46,718 nt of DNA. Origin: Polaribacter sp. (GTDB lineage: Bacteria > Bacteroidota > Bacteroidia > Flavobacteriales > Flavobacteriaceae). The DNA lies in NCBI GenBank assembly GCA_018663625.1, contig JABJPX010000005.1:1-46718 (forward strand), in the 5' to 3' direction. The notes under the pieces are model-generated. The model was not told where the DNA came from. It searched no databases and was given only the letters and a program-made list of their open reading frames with translations. The stretch's first letter is position 1. Each line of letters begins with the position of its first letter. The position numbers and the translations under genes were made by a program. This document shows, one piece after another, positions 7,967-16,814 of this stretch.

Positions 7967-8524
7967 CTATACCCCTTTTTCCGATTTTACAGCAAGATAT
8001 AAATCTGCAATTGTAGGGTTTTGTGGGCAGCTTTTTAATTGAGTAAAGGCATCTCCAACTTTTACAAAACCTGTTTGTAGTACTTTAAAATAAACGCCAC
8101 ACATGGTCGTGTTCCAAAACTGTTTTACAATTTTCATATCGTTGAAACGAACGCCTAGTTTATGGCATGGATTTCTTTGGACGGTTACTTCTAAAATAGC
8201 ATCCCCCACCTGAAAGGTATCTCCCTGATGCAAGGTGGTTTCGTCCAAGTCATCTACCGTTAGGTTTTCGCCAAACATCCCAGATTGCCATTCTAAATTT
8301 GGATACAATGGCTTAAAATAATCGTAGTGTTTTAATGAATATCCATAAATCGCCTGGAGAATACCGCCATGATGTTTTCTATTGGTAATTTCGTCGCCTG
8401 TAACTTCTTCTGTGTCTAAAAAAATAGGCTTTTCAACTGGGTATTTAAAAATCCCTGTCGTCACTATTTTTCCGTTCCAATCAATCTCTTTTTTTTCTCC
8501 AATATTCGTAGCTATAATTTTCAT
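7967..8524 (-). CDS. MOSC domain-containing protein, YiiM-like
   Basis: 185 residues, a stand-alone MOSC (molybdenum cofactor sulfurase C-terminal) domain. Seen: GIFKYPV, the KHHGGILQAIYGYS block, GMFGENLT, and NPCHKLG with the conserved MOSC Cys. The YiiM/YuaD type is associated with molybdenum-cofactor-dependent detoxification of N-hydroxylated compounds. The specific substrate here is unknown. It is the last gene of the minus-strand run, 20 bp after the GH3 gene and 109 bp before the terminator. Confidence 0.85.
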   Translation of the reverse strand: MKIIATNIGEKKEIDWNGKIVTTGIFKYPVEKPIFLDTEEVTGDEITNRKHHGGILQAIYGYSLKHYDYFKPLYPNLEWQSGMFGENLTVDDLDETTLHQGDTFQVGDAILEVTVQRNPCHKLGVRFNDMKIVKQFWNTTMCGVYFKVLQTGFVKVGDAFTQLKSCPQNPTIADLYLAVKSEKGV

Positions 8525-8544
8525 AAGGCTTTTATTTATACCGT

Positions 8545-10041
8545 TTATTCAACTAAAAAATCTTGTAAAACATCCGCTATTTTTCGATTGTCTGCCAATT
8601 GCGGAATCTTATTTTGACCTCCAAATTTTCCAATGGATTTCATGTATTCGTGAAATCCACCTTTTTTAACTTTGCGAATGATTAAAGGGCGTAGTATTTT
8701 CCCCTCGATGAGATCGAAATAATAAATATTTTGAGCTTGCATAGCAGCATCTATTTTACGAGCAAAATCTGACAAATTATCCGGTTCATTTTCAAACTCT
8801 AAAAACCATTCATGGTAAGGCAAACCGCTTTCTGGATTTACTTGAGGTGCGACTGTAAATTCGCTAATATTAATATCGGTATTAAGAATTGCATCCTTCA
8901 ATGCCTTCTCAACTTCTTTCCCAATCACATGTTCTCCAAAGGCAGAAATAAAGTGTTTGATACGTCCAGTCACTTTTATTCTATAAGGTTTTGTATTTGT
9001 AAATTCAACCGTATCTCCAATATTATATCCCCACAAACCTGCGGTTGTATTTAAAATGATGACATAATTAACTCCTATTTTTACATCTTTTAGGGAAATT
9101 CTTGTTGGATTTTCGTCATAAAATTCACTAGCAGGAATAAATTCATAAAAAATACCTGAATCCAATTGCAGTAGCATTCCTTTTTCGGTTTGCGAATCTT
9201 GATAGGCAATAAATCCTTCGGAGGCTGGATACAATTCAATATAATCTATTTTCTTCCCAATTAAACTTTCGAACTTATTTTTATACGGCTCAAAATTGAC
9301 GCCTCCATAAATGAAGAAATTAAAATTTGGAAACAATTCTGAAATTGGTTTTCCTGTTTTTTCGATGAGCTTTTCAAAATACATTTGTACCCAAGACGGA
9401 ATTCCACTAATGACCGTCATGTCTTCATGTATGGTTTCTTTGACAATGGTATTTACTTTGGTGTCCCAATCTTCAATACAATTGGTTTCCCAACTAGGCA
9501 ATCTATTTTTTAGTAAATACTGAGGAATATAGTGGGCTACAATTCCGCTTAAACGCCCTAATTTAACCCCATTTTTATCTGCTAAAACTGGACTTCCTTG
9601 TAAGAAAATCATTTTCCCATTGACAAAGCTTGCATCCTTTTTTTCTACGATATAAGACAATAACGCATTTTTTGCCGCCTTTATGTGTGTTGGCATCGAA
9701 TCTTTGGTAATTGGAATGTATTTTGCTCCCGAAGTAGTTCCTGAGGTTTTCGCATAATACAAGGGTTTTCCTGGCCAAAGAATGTCGGACTCCCCTGCGA
9801 CCATTCTATCTACATACTTTCTTAAACCTTCATAATCTTGAATTTTAACGCGTGCTTTAAAATCTGCATAATTATGAATATTCTCAAAATCGTGGTCTTT
9901 TCCAAAAGCAGTTTTACTTGCTTTTGAAATTAAATTTTTGAAAACTTTTTCTTGTGTTTTATGGGGATTGCTTGCCCACTTATTCACTTTTTTTATGGCA
10001 ATTTTAGCAAAAGGGATTGCGAAAAAAGATTTGATACTCAT
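8545..10041 (-). CDS. GH3-family acyl-adenylate-forming enzyme
   Basis: 498 residues of the GH3 superfamily, related to plant GH3 acyl-acid amido synthetases. The adenylating motif is YAKTSGTTSGAKYIPIT (residues about 98-114). Later family blocks are ELYPASEGFIAYQD, LWGYNIGDTVEFT and VTGRIKHFISAFGEHV. These are ANL-type adenylation elements, so it probably activates a carboxylate with ATP. The acyl and acceptor substrates in Bacteroidota are not known to me. The ATG shares one base with the TAA of the M23 gene (TAATG), which suggests translational coupling. Confidence 0.85.
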   Translation of the reverse strand: MSIKSFFAIPFAKIAIKKVNKWASNPHKTQEKVFKNLISKASKTAFGKDHDFENIHNYADFKARVKIQDYEGLRKYVDRMVAGESDILWPGKPLYYAKTSGTTSGAKYIPITKDSMPTHIKAAKNALLSYIVEKKDASFVNGKMIFLQGSPVLADKNGVKLGRLSGIVAHYIPQYLLKNRLPSWETNCIEDWDTKVNTIVKETIHEDMTVISGIPSWVQMYFEKLIEKTGKPISELFPNFNFFIYGGVNFEPYKNKFESLIGKKIDYIELYPASEGFIAYQDSQTEKGMLLQLDSGIFYEFIPASEFYDENPTRISLKDVKIGVNYVIILNTTAGLWGYNIGDTVEFTNTKPYRIKVTGRIKHFISAFGEHVIGKEVEKALKDAILNTDINISEFTVAPQVNPESGLPYHEWFLEFENEPDNLSDFARKIDAAMQAQNIYYFDLIEGKILRPLIIRKVKKGGFHEYMKSIGKFGGQNKIPQLADNRKIADVLQDFLVE

Positions 10042-10907
10042 TATTTAAAATCTATATATTTAATAGGGTCTACTGCATATCCGTCACTCCAAAGTTCAAA
10101 ATGTAGATGAGGACCTGTTGTTAATTCTCCTGATGTACCAACACTTGCAATGGCTTCGCCAGATTGTACAAAGTCGGATTGTTCTTTCAATAAGTTTCCG
10201 TTGTGTTTGTATACAGAAATATAATTATTGCTGTGCTTTAAAATAAGTACATAGCCTGTTTCTGTAGTCCATCCAGAAAAAATAACCGTACCATCTGCAA
10301 TTGCTTTTACAGGTGCCCCCGTATTTGCTAAAATATCTACCGCAAAATGTTTGATTGTGGGATCGAAGGTTTGAGAAATTTGACCGTTTAAAGGAGCGAA
10401 AAAAACCAAATCTACATTGGATTGAATGTTGTTGATGAGCGGAAAACGGTCTCTTCGATCGACACTTTCTCTGAACAAAGAATCTGCTTTGGTGGCATCT
10501 AATTTGTTTTCATTAATAACACTTCTTTCTTGTTCAAACAATAAAGAATCTATTCTCTCTGGTTTTAATTCTCCCGTCAATACCGGTCTTAATGCTTTTG
10601 TATAATTCTCTAAAGTTGCCAATTGCATCTTTAAAGAATCTGCCTTTAAAGTGGCATTTAATGCATTTGTTTTTAACAATGTGGAAGAGTAACCAGGGAT
10701 GTATTCTCTAATGGATGTAAAAGCAATAAGCACAATGATCAATCCCATTAATAACATTGAAAAAAAACCTGCAACTACAAAGACATTTAATCGCGATATT
10801 TTTAATGAAAAACGCTCTTCAAAAGTGTCTTCATTTAAAACAACCAAACTGTATTTGTTGGTTAATTTCTGTTTAAAATTGACTTTTTTTTTCTTGTTTT
10901 TTGCCAC
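10041..10907 (-). CDS. M23 family metallopeptidase, membrane-anchored
   Basis: 288 residues: a basic N-terminus (KKKKVNFKQK), one transmembrane helix at about 38-64, a coiled-coil-like periplasmic stretch (about 80-150), then a LytM domain. The zinc site is intact: HFAVD gives His and Asp, and GPHLHFELW gives the HxH pair; another conserved His sits in VYKHNG. It is therefore expected to cut peptidoglycan peptides in the periplasm, or act as an envelope-attached regulator of such cutting. It overlaps GH3 by one base and follows nadD by 49 bp. Confidence 0.88.
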   Translation of the reverse strand: MAKNKKKKVNFKQKLTNKYSLVVLNEDTFEERFSLKISRLNVFVVAGFFSMLLMGLIIVLIAFTSIREYIPGYSSTLLKTNALNATLKADSLKMQLATLENYTKALRPVLTGELKPERIDSLLFEQERSVINENKLDATKADSLFRESVDRRDRFPLINNIQSNVDLVFFAPLNGQISQTFDPTIKHFAVDILANTGAPVKAIADGTVIFSGWTTETGYVLILKHSNNYISVYKHNGNLLKEQSDFVQSGEAIASVGTSGELTTGPHLHFELWSDGYAVDPIKYIDFK

Positions 10908-10956
10908 ACAATTATATTTTTATTCTTTACAAATATACAACGAATAAATAGTGAAA

Positions 10957-11538
10957 CTATTTTCTGTAAAAATTCATTTCATCAATGTATTCCCAAACTT
11001 CTTTGGAGAGAAGCGGTTGTATATTTTTGGCTGTTTTTATTCCGTTTCGAATCATTGTTGATGAAATTCCTACAACGGGAGCTGCTATTTTATGAATTTT
11101 TGGATGGTTTTCAAATTGTGAATCGCTACTTCCTGCTAAAATTCTTGGGTATACATAGAGTTGATGATGGGCTAAAATAGTTTCAAAATTCTTCCATTTA
11201 TGAAAGTTTTTTAAATTGTCTTCGCCCATAATCAAACAAAATTCTTTGTCTGGATATACTTCTGATATATGTGCTAAAGTATGGATGGTATAATTGGGTT
11301 GCGGCAATTTGAACTCAATGTCTGACGGCTTAATTTTTGGGTAATTTTCTGTCGCCTTGTACACCATTTCAAAACGGTGATGATTGTCAAGCAAAGATTT
11401 TTTCTTTTTAAATGGATTGTGAGGGGTAACGACCATCCAAACCTCATCTAAGTTTGAATGCTCTATTAGATGATTGGCAATGATCAAATGCCCAACATGT
11501 ATGGGATTGAAGGTACCAAAGTATAATCCAATTTTCAT
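10957..11538 (-). CDS. nadD: nicotinate-nucleotide adenylyltransferase
   Basis: Makes nicotinic acid adenine dinucleotide from nicotinate mononucleotide and ATP in NAD synthesis. 193 residues, normal. GTFNPIHVGH (residues 8-17) holds the nucleotidyltransferase HxGH motif, MGEDNLKNFHKWK is the family substrate loop, and ISSTMIRNGI is the C-terminal ISSTxxR motif. It lies 28 bp downstream of gmk in the same minus-strand run. Confidence 0.95.
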   Translation of the reverse strand: MKIGLYFGTFNPIHVGHLIIANHLIEHSNLDEVWMVVTPHNPFKKKKSLLDNHHRFEMVYKATENYPKIKPSDIEFKLPQPNYTIHTLAHISEVYPDKEFCLIMGEDNLKNFHKWKNFETILAHHQLYVYPRILAGSSDSQFENHPKIHKIAAPVVGISSTMIRNGIKTAKNIQPLLSKEVWEYIDEMNFYRK

Positions 11539-11566
11539 TTTAATCCGTTTCGGGGTTTTACTTTCC

Positions 11567-12151
11567 TTATTTGTTGAATCCTAAATAATCACTCATTAGC
11601 GCTTCTGCTTCTTTTAAAGCAACCTCTAAATCATAATTTTTAATAATCTTATCAAACTGAGGAGCTGTTGCCAATTCTACAGAGGCTTTTGCAATTCGCA
11701 TATTTATTTTATCCTCACTTTCTGTACTTCTTTTCTTTAAGCGAATTTTTAGTTCATCAACACTTGGTGGCTTTACAAAAACAGACAAGGTGTTTTCTGG
11801 AAATTTCTTTTTTATCCGCAATCCCCCAACAACATCAATGTCAAAAATTACATGTTTTTTTTGGGACCAGATGCGTTCTACTTCTGTTTTCAGTGTCCCA
11901 TAGAAGTTATCACGGTACACTTCCTCCCATTCCAAAAAAGCATCCTCTTTTATTTTATTTTTAAAATCTCTTAAAGAGATAAAATAATAATCTTCACCGT
12001 CTTTTTCAAATCCTCTTGGTTCGCGTGATGTTGCAGAAATAGAAAACGCTAAATTAAATCGTTCCTGTTGTAACAAATGACGAACAATGGTTGTTTTTCC
12101 AGACCCAGAAGGTGCAGAAAACACAAATAATTTCCCTTTAAAATCTTTCAT
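11567..12151 (-). CDS. gmk: guanylate kinase
   Basis: Phosphorylates GMP to GDP with ATP. 194 residues. The P-loop is SAPSGSGKTTI at about residues 12-22. The GMP-binding segment follows as SATSREPRGFEKDGEDYYF and FLEWEEVYRDNFYGT, and the lid region as KKRSTESEDKINMR. It sits 46 bp after yicC, an arrangement (yicC-gmk-nadD) that I know from other Bacteroidota. Confidence 0.96.
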   Translation of the reverse strand: MKDFKGKLFVFSAPSGSGKTTIVRHLLQQERFNLAFSISATSREPRGFEKDGEDYYFISLRDFKNKIKEDAFLEWEEVYRDNFYGTLKTEVERIWSQKKHVIFDIDVVGGLRIKKKFPENTLSVFVKPPSVDELKIRLKKRSTESEDKINMRIAKASVELATAPQFDKIIKNYDLEVALKEAEALMSDYLGFNK

Positions 12152-12197
12152 ATTGTATCGATTGTAAAATTTCGAATACCATCGAAATTATTTCCGT

Positions 12198-13064
12198 TTA
12201 TAAAACGTTTAAAATTTGCTCTTTAATCTGCTCTAATTCGTTTTTCATTTGAATTACGGCTTTTTGCATCGGTGCAAAATTAGCTTTAGAACCTGTGGTA
12301 TTGATTTCTCTTCCCATTTCTTGGACGATAAATCCTAGTTTTTTACCATTCGATGCTTCCGACGACAAGGTGAGTAAAAAGTAATCTAGGTGATTTGCCA
12401 AACGTACTTTCTCTTCATTAATATCTAATTTTTCTAAATAATAAATCAACTCTTGCTCAAAACGATTTTCGTCGGTATCTACTTTTAAATCATCGATTGC
12501 CTTCTTTAAACGCGTCTTCACATTTTCTACACGATCGCCATCCAATGCCTTTACTTCCTCTAAATAGGTCCTAATATTTGTAATTCTTTCTTTGAAATCT
12601 ATTTCTAATGACGCCGCTTCATCTACTCTGTATTGTATAATTTCCTGAATGGCAATGTCTATATTTTGACTAATTGTATTCCATTCATTTTCATCAAACT
12701 CTTCTCGCTCTGCTTTGAATGCATCCGGCATTCTAATGGCCATTTTCAACAATTCTACGTCCGTTGCGCTCCCCATTTCAACAACAGTTCTTAGTTGCTC
12801 CATGTATTCCTTTACAAGACTTTGATTGATCTTTGCTGAAGATTCATTCCCCGTCATTTCAACAAAAATGGAGAAATCTACTTTTCCACGCACCAAAGCA
12901 TTCGCTAGTTTCTTACGTACAGACAATTCTTTTTCTTTGTAATAAGAAGGAATTCGAACGTTTAAATCAAGATTTTTACTGTTTAAGGATTTAATTTCTA
13001 TGGTTACTTTTTTGGTAGGCAATTGGAGTACAGATTTACCATAACCTGTCATAGATTGAATCAT
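12198..13064 (-). CDS. yicC: YicC-family endoribonuclease
   Basis: 288 residues of the YicC/YloC family, described as endoribonucleases that affect small RNA and mRNA stability. Seen: the N-terminal signature MIQSMTGYGKS, IEIKSLNSKNLDLNVRIP, and the C-terminal DUF1732 part ending in KKLGFIVQEMGREINTTGSKAN. It begins the six-gene minus-strand run, with a -7 box 24 nt upstream. The exact RNA target is unknown. Confidence 0.92.
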   Translation of the reverse strand: MIQSMTGYGKSVLQLPTKKVTIEIKSLNSKNLDLNVRIPSYYKEKELSVRKKLANALVRGKVDFSIFVEMTGNESSAKINQSLVKEYMEQLRTVVEMGSATDVELLKMAIRMPDAFKAEREEFDENEWNTISQNIDIAIQEIIQYRVDEAASLEIDFKERITNIRTYLEEVKALDGDRVENVKTRLKKAIDDLKVDTDENRFEQELIYYLEKLDINEEKVRLANHLDYFLLTLSSEASNGKKLGFIVQEMGREINTTGSKANFAPMQKAVIQMKNELEQIKEQILNVL

Positions 13065-13088
13065 AAAATAGTCATTTTAAATGAGTTG

Positions 13089-13096
13089 CAAATATA
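13089..13096 (-). promoter_or_regulatory. -7 box TATATTTG of yicC
   Basis: TATATTTG on the minus strand, 24 nt before the yicC ATG and immediately after the stop of the transporter gene. It would drive the yicC-to-MOSC run. No clear -33 element. Confidence 0.5.
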
Positions 13097-13098
13097 GT

Positions 13099-13995
13099 TT
13101 ATTTCATAGTATTTTTTGGCTGTTTTGTAACTAAATACACTCCCGAAAAGATGACCACAGAAGCGCCTATTTTTATAAAACTTAGAGAATCACTGCCCAT
13201 GGAAAGTGCGAAAATAGTAGCAATTACAGGTTGTAAATAAATAAAAACACCCACTGTAGTTGGTTTCAATTTAGACAGACCATAAATATTAAAAAGATAC
13301 GTGATACAGGTTGTAAATAGAATGACAAAACCTACTTTTAAATAAATATTCGCGGGCATAGAAGTCCATGAAATTTCAGTGAATTCACTAAATGAAAATG
13401 GAATGACAAGAAGGAGTCCAAATAAATAGAACCATTTTATAAAGGTAATCGGGTTGTATTTTGAAATTAATTTTTTAACCAAAACTAAATACAACCCATA
13501 AGAGGCAGCATTTACAAATACCAAAAAGTTTCCTAAAGTACTATCCGTATCAGTAGTATCTCCGCTATTTCCATAAACAATTAAGAGAACCGCACCAATC
13601 AAACCAACGAAAACCCCAATAATTTTTCTTTTAATAATGTTCTCTTTCAATAAAATACTCGAAAAAATTAAAACCATAATTGGTGAAGTTACCATCATCA
13701 CCGAAGCACTTATGGGTGAAGTAAGACTCAGCCCTTTAAAAAAACACAACATGTTCAATGCGATTCCAAAAAACGACGCCAAAATTATTTTTTTATAATC
13801 TTGTTTCGCTATTTTTTGCGACTTTACAAACAAACCCACAATCCAAAAAATAGCAGTTGCTCCAGAAACTCGTAATAAAATAAAAGCATAGGGTTTTATG
13901 TAAAGCGGCATTACATCTTTTGCAATGGTAAACGTAACACCATAAATTAAAGTTGCAATAGAAACTAAAATGAGTGCAATACTTCTTTGGTTCAT
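13099..13995 (-). CDS. DMT-superfamily (EamA) transporter
   Basis: 298 residues with about ten hydrophobic segments in two EamA repeats (residues about 5-140 and 155-290). Typical motifs are ATLIYGVTFTIAKDV in the first helix, LSLTSPISASVMMVTSPIMV in repeat one, and LKPTTVGVFIYLQPVIATIFA in repeat two. It is an inner-membrane exporter of small metabolites; the substrate cannot be told. It is probably its own unit: CAACTTTG, one base from the -7 consensus, lies upstream with a TTG 22 nt further. It ends 34 bp before yicC. Confidence 0.87.
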   Translation of the reverse strand: MNQRSIALILVSIATLIYGVTFTIAKDVMPLYIKPYAFILLRVSGATAIFWIVGLFVKSQKIAKQDYKKIILASFFGIALNMLCFFKGLSLTSPISASVMMVTSPIMVLIFSSILLKENIIKRKIIGVFVGLIGAVLLIVYGNSGDTTDTDSTLGNFLVFVNAASYGLYLVLVKKLISKYNPITFIKWFYLFGLLLVIPFSFSEFTEISWTSMPANIYLKVGFVILFTTCITYLFNIYGLSKLKPTTVGVFIYLQPVIATIFALSMGSDSLSFIKIGASVVIFSGVYLVTKQPKNTMK

Positions 13996-14051
13996 GAAAA
14001 TGAATTGTAAAATGAAGGCACAAAGTTGAGAATAATTTTAAGAAAATGTAC

Positions 14052-14083
14052 AAAAAAAGAGTTTCAAATTCATGAAACTCTTT
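14052..14083 (-). terminator. minus-strand terminator in a divergent region
   Basis: AAAGAGTTTCA (14056-14066) and TGAAACTCTTT (14073-14083) form an 11-bp stem with a 6-nt loop. The T run exists only on the minus strand, where no upstream gene reads toward it. Confidence 0.6.
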
Positions 14084-14106
14084 AATCTAGGTTGGTTGAT
14101 TTTTAG

Positions 14107-14133
14107 TAATCAATTCGCTTTTCTAATTGATTA
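14107..14133. promoter_or_regulatory. inverted repeat upstream of upp, candidate operator
   Basis: TAATCAATT and AATTGATTA, a perfect 9-bp inverted repeat around a 9-nt spacer, 39 nt before the upp -7 box. Its core ATCAATT-N9-AATTGAT recurs upstream of homogentisate dioxygenase at 20327-20349. Confidence 0.4.
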
Positions 14134-14172
14134 TTAAGCGCTAACAATATACACATTTAAAACTATTCCAAT

Positions 14173-14180
14173 TATATTTG
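14173..14180 (+). promoter_or_regulatory. -7 box TATATTTG of upp
   Basis: TATATTTG matches TAnnTTTG, 17 nt before ATG 14198. No clear -33 element. Confidence 0.55.
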
Positions 14181-14197
14181 TAAAAAAAGCTACAACA

Positions 14198-14851
14198 ATG
14201 AACATACATCACCTCTCTACAAAGCCCTCTATTCTGAATAAATTCATTTCAGAAATTAGAGATCAAAAAATTCAAAAAGATAGTTTACGATTTCGGAGAA
14301 ATATTGAAAGAATTGGAGAAATATTAGGATATGAATTGAGCAAAAAACTCGCATATGAAACCCTAGAGGTTACCACTCCCTTAGGAACAAAACAGATAGA
14401 CCTTCCTAAAAAGGAGATCGTTCTTTGCTCAATATTAAGAGCAGGACTCCCACTTCATCAAGGGTTGTTAAACTATTTTGATGCTGCTGAAAATGCGTTC
14501 ATTTCCGCATACCGACATCATCCAAATAAAGATGTAGCATTTGAAATTGTCGTAGAATATTTTGCCGCACCTGCAATTGAAAATAAAATACTTCTATTGG
14601 CAGACCCAATGTTGGCAACAGGCCAATCTTTAGTTGCAGTCCATGAAGCAATTAAAAAACAAGGGATTCCCAAAGAAATTCATATTGTTGCAGTAATTGC
14701 ATCTCAAGAGGGAATCGATTTTATTGAAAATCATTTTCCTGAAAATACCCATTTATGGATCGCTGCAATTGATCCGAAATTGAATGAAAAAGGATATATT
14801 ATACCAGGTCTTGGAGATGCTGGAGATTTGGCTTTTGGAACTAAACTATAA
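14198..14851 (+). CDS. upp: uracil phosphoribosyltransferase
   Basis: Salvages uracil with PRPP to UMP. 217 residues. Seen: LRFRRNIERIGEILGYELSK, CSILRAGLPLHQG, the PRPP loop ADPMLATGQS, and the uracil-binding end YIIPGLGDAGDLAFGT. It is transcribed from a -7 box 17 nt upstream. Its last 6 bp overlap the end of the convergent DUF6427 gene, with no terminator between them. Confidence 0.95.
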   Translation: MNIHHLSTKPSILNKFISEIRDQKIQKDSLRFRRNIERIGEILGYELSKKLAYETLEVTTPLGTKQIDLPKKEIVLCSILRAGLPLHQGLLNYFDAAENAFISAYRHHPNKDVAFEIVVEYFAAPAIENKILLLADPMLATGQSLVAVHEAIKKQGIPKEIHIVAVIASQEGIDFIENHFPENTHLWIAAIDPKLNEKGYIIPGLGDAGDLAFGTKL

Positions 14852-15775
14852 AAATAAAGGCCCCAAAAGAGCAATCAATACAAAAAGAATAAGTCCTATT
14901 TCTTTTAAAAAATTTCGCTGTATCGATTCAAAACCATTGGCAAGAATTACCGCAACGGGAAAGGCAGCGATTAACAATTCAGAACCATCTCGATCAAACG
15001 TGATAAAGAGATATGAAATGCTTGTGAACAAATGACTTAAAAGTAAAATCCAGCTTTTTCTAAAGCGATTATTAACAGAAAATGCACTTCCTGTTTTCAT
15101 AAAAATAGCAAATAACAAAAAGAAGGAAAGCACACCTAACGGGGCTAAAAAACTAGCTTCCTGATATCTACTAAAATCATAGGTCGTGTAGAAAATGAAT
15201 TTATCTGTAAAAAGAGACAGCTCACCGATCCAGAAACTGTAAGTGAAAAACAGAAAAATGGGGATCAGAAAACCAATTACAGGAATCAGTAAGGTTTGAA
15301 ATCGAACCCTTTTGTGAACGATTATTGCCGTAAAAAGAAGCAGTGAAAATACAATTAAAAACGGATTCATAAGGCACATTACACCCAACCAAAAACCAGC
15401 ATCAAATAACTTTTTAAACACCTCTTTTAATGTTTGTAAACTATACACTTTTCTTAAAAAAAAGAGGTGTAAGAAGTACTCTAAAAAAACCTGATAATCA
15501 TACAAGTACTTACTAAAAAAAGAAATTACTAAAAGGTAAAATAAAAGAGCGTACGAATTGTCTAGGGTTAATTTATTTCTAGAAATAATAAAATTCACAC
15601 CGAAAAGCAAAAAGGTCAAAACAAGAAAAAATACTGTTTTTTCAACCATAAAAAATGGCTTCATTTCACTCGCTGAAAACGAATGAAAACTATTTAAAAA
15701 AAAGGCACAAAAAAATACGAGTAATAAAACTATAAAATTGATTGGTTTTGATTTGCCGAAAAAATTGGTTAACAT
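14846..15775 (-). CDS. DUF6427 family integral membrane protein
   Basis: 309 residues, almost entirely hydrophobic with about eight to ten transmembrane helices. I recognise the Flavobacteriaceae family DUF6427, often found next to upp or the small protein encoded divergently here. Seen: the N-terminus MLTNFFGKSKPINF, FFLRKVYSLQTLKEVFKKLFDAGFWLG, and SYLFITFDRDGSELLIAAFP near the end. The last block resembles a polytopic glycosyltransferase-like membrane fold, but there is no clear active site. Function unknown. The ATG at 15775 is divergent from the gene at 15817. Confidence 0.75.
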   Translation of the reverse strand: MLTNFFGKSKPINFIVLLLVFFCAFFLNSFHSFSASEMKPFFMVEKTVFFLVLTFLLFGVNFIISRNKLTLDNSYALLFYLLVISFFSKYLYDYQVFLEYFLHLFFLRKVYSLQTLKEVFKKLFDAGFWLGVMCLMNPFLIVFSLLLFTAIIVHKRVRFQTLLIPVIGFLIPIFLFFTYSFWIGELSLFTDKFIFYTTYDFSRYQEASFLAPLGVLSFFLLFAIFMKTGSAFSVNNRFRKSWILLLSHLFTSISYLFITFDRDGSELLIAAFPVAVILANGFESIQRNFLKEIGLILFVLIALLGPLFL

Positions 15776-15795
15776 TATTTCTTTTGTTATTTTTG
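15765..15795 (+). promoter_or_regulatory. promoter of the small membrane protein and trmB
   Basis: TTG (15765-15767), a 20-nt spacer and TATTTTTG (15788-15795) match the Bacteroidota -33/-7 consensus well. The -33 element lies inside the first codons of the divergent DUF6427 gene. Confidence 0.7.
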
Positions 15796-15816
15796 CAGCG
15801 TAAAGATAAATAAGTT

Positions 15817-16038
15817 ATGATAGCAAGCAATATTTTTAAGTGGATTGGTACTTTATTTACCGAGTATTTATTTACTCCTTTTAATGAAATTCGTTCCGAT
15901 TTGGCATTAAGAGAATTTGGATGGTGGATTTCGAATGGTTTTAATTGGCTTTTTTTGATTGTCTTTTTATTTCTTTTACGTTACTGGATGAAAGAATCTT
16001 ACAAATTTAAGAGAGAAGGAACAGAAGATCGCGCTTAA
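15817..16038 (+). CDS. small membrane protein, DUF6341-like
   Basis: 73 residues: an amphipathic N-terminus (FKWIGTLFTEYLFTPFNEIR), then one membrane helix (NWLFLIVFLFLLRYW) and a charged tail. It resembles the Flavobacteriaceae family DUF6341 (function unknown), which pairs with DUF6427 genes. The divergent DUF6427 neighbour supports this. It has a good promoter 22 nt upstream and is followed by trmB after 11 bp, so the two share a transcript. Confidence 0.7.
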   Translation: MIASNIFKWIGTLFTEYLFTPFNEIRSDLALREFGWWISNGFNWLFLIVFLFLLRYWMKESYKFKREGTEDRA

Positions 16039-16049
16039 TACTACATTCT

Positions 16050-16721
16050 TTGGGAAGCAAAAACAAATTAAAACGTTTTAACGAAAACGAAACGTTCGAA
16101 AATGTCATTCAGCCAACAAGAGAAGAAGTTGTCAATAACTTCTCTTTAAAAGGCAAATGGCATTCTTTTTTTAAAAACGAAAATCCGATAGTTTTAGAGT
16201 TGGGCTGTGGTAAAGGTGAATATACAATTGCCTTAGCACGTAAAAACCCAAATAAAAACTACATTGGCATCGATATTAAAGGAGCACGCTTTTGGCGAGG
16301 CGCAAAAACAGCCATCGAAGAAGACATTCAAAATGTCGCTTTTATCAGAACTCAAATTGAATTGGTTGATTTTATTTTTGCAGAAAATGAAGTGACTGAA
16401 ATTTGGATCACATTCCCAGATCCACAAATAAAATACAAACGCACAAAACATAGAATGACAAATGCGTCCTTCTTAAAAAAATATCACCATATTTTAAATG
16501 AAGGTGGTATTGTGAACTTAAAAACCGACAGCGAATTCATGCACGGTTATACACTCGGCTTATTGCATGGTGAAGGTCATGAAATTTTAAACGCAAATCA
16601 CAATGTGTATAAAAATGAAGGATCGCCAAAAGAAGTAACAGCAACGCAAACTTTCTACGAAAACCAATATCTAGAAGTCGGGAAACCCATTACTTACATT
16701 CAATTTCGATTAAAGTATTAA
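16050..16721 (+). CDS. trmB: tRNA (guanine-N7-)-methyltransferase
   Basis: Makes m7G46 in tRNA with S-adenosylmethionine. 223 residues. The SAM-binding motif is VLELGCGKGEYT at about residues 48-59, with YIGIDIKGARFWRG, then the substrate loop ITFPDPQIKYKRTKHRMTN, where other TrmB proteins have FPDPWPK. The start is TTG at 16050: the conserved N-terminus MGSKNKLKRFNENETFEN begins exactly there and no ATG is available. It lies 11 bp after the small membrane protein gene. Confidence 0.93.
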   Translation: MGSKNKLKRFNENETFENVIQPTREEVVNNFSLKGKWHSFFKNENPIVLELGCGKGEYTIALARKNPNKNYIGIDIKGARFWRGAKTAIEEDIQNVAFIRTQIELVDFIFAENEVTEIWITFPDPQIKYKRTKHRMTNASFLKKYHHILNEGGIVNLKTDSEFMHGYTLGLLHGEGHEILNANHNVYKNEGSPKEVTATQTFYENQYLEVGKPITYIQFRLKY

Positions 16722-16780
16722 TTCTTTTCAACCCCAAATTCACCTCAAGATAACCTATCAAAGCAATTTCGCTATGCGCG

Positions 16781-16814
16781 CTATGTGGTTATTTTTTTTA
16801 CTATCTTCACATAG
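16781..16814 (+). promoter_or_regulatory. hairpin reaching the start codon of the ATL gene
   Basis: CTATGTG (16781-16787) and CACATAG (16808-16814) are a perfect 7-bp inverted repeat whose last G is the first base of the GTG start codon. If transcribed, the fold would partly occlude the start. A T8 run lies in the loop, so an overlapping trmB terminator is also possible. Confidence 0.3.
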
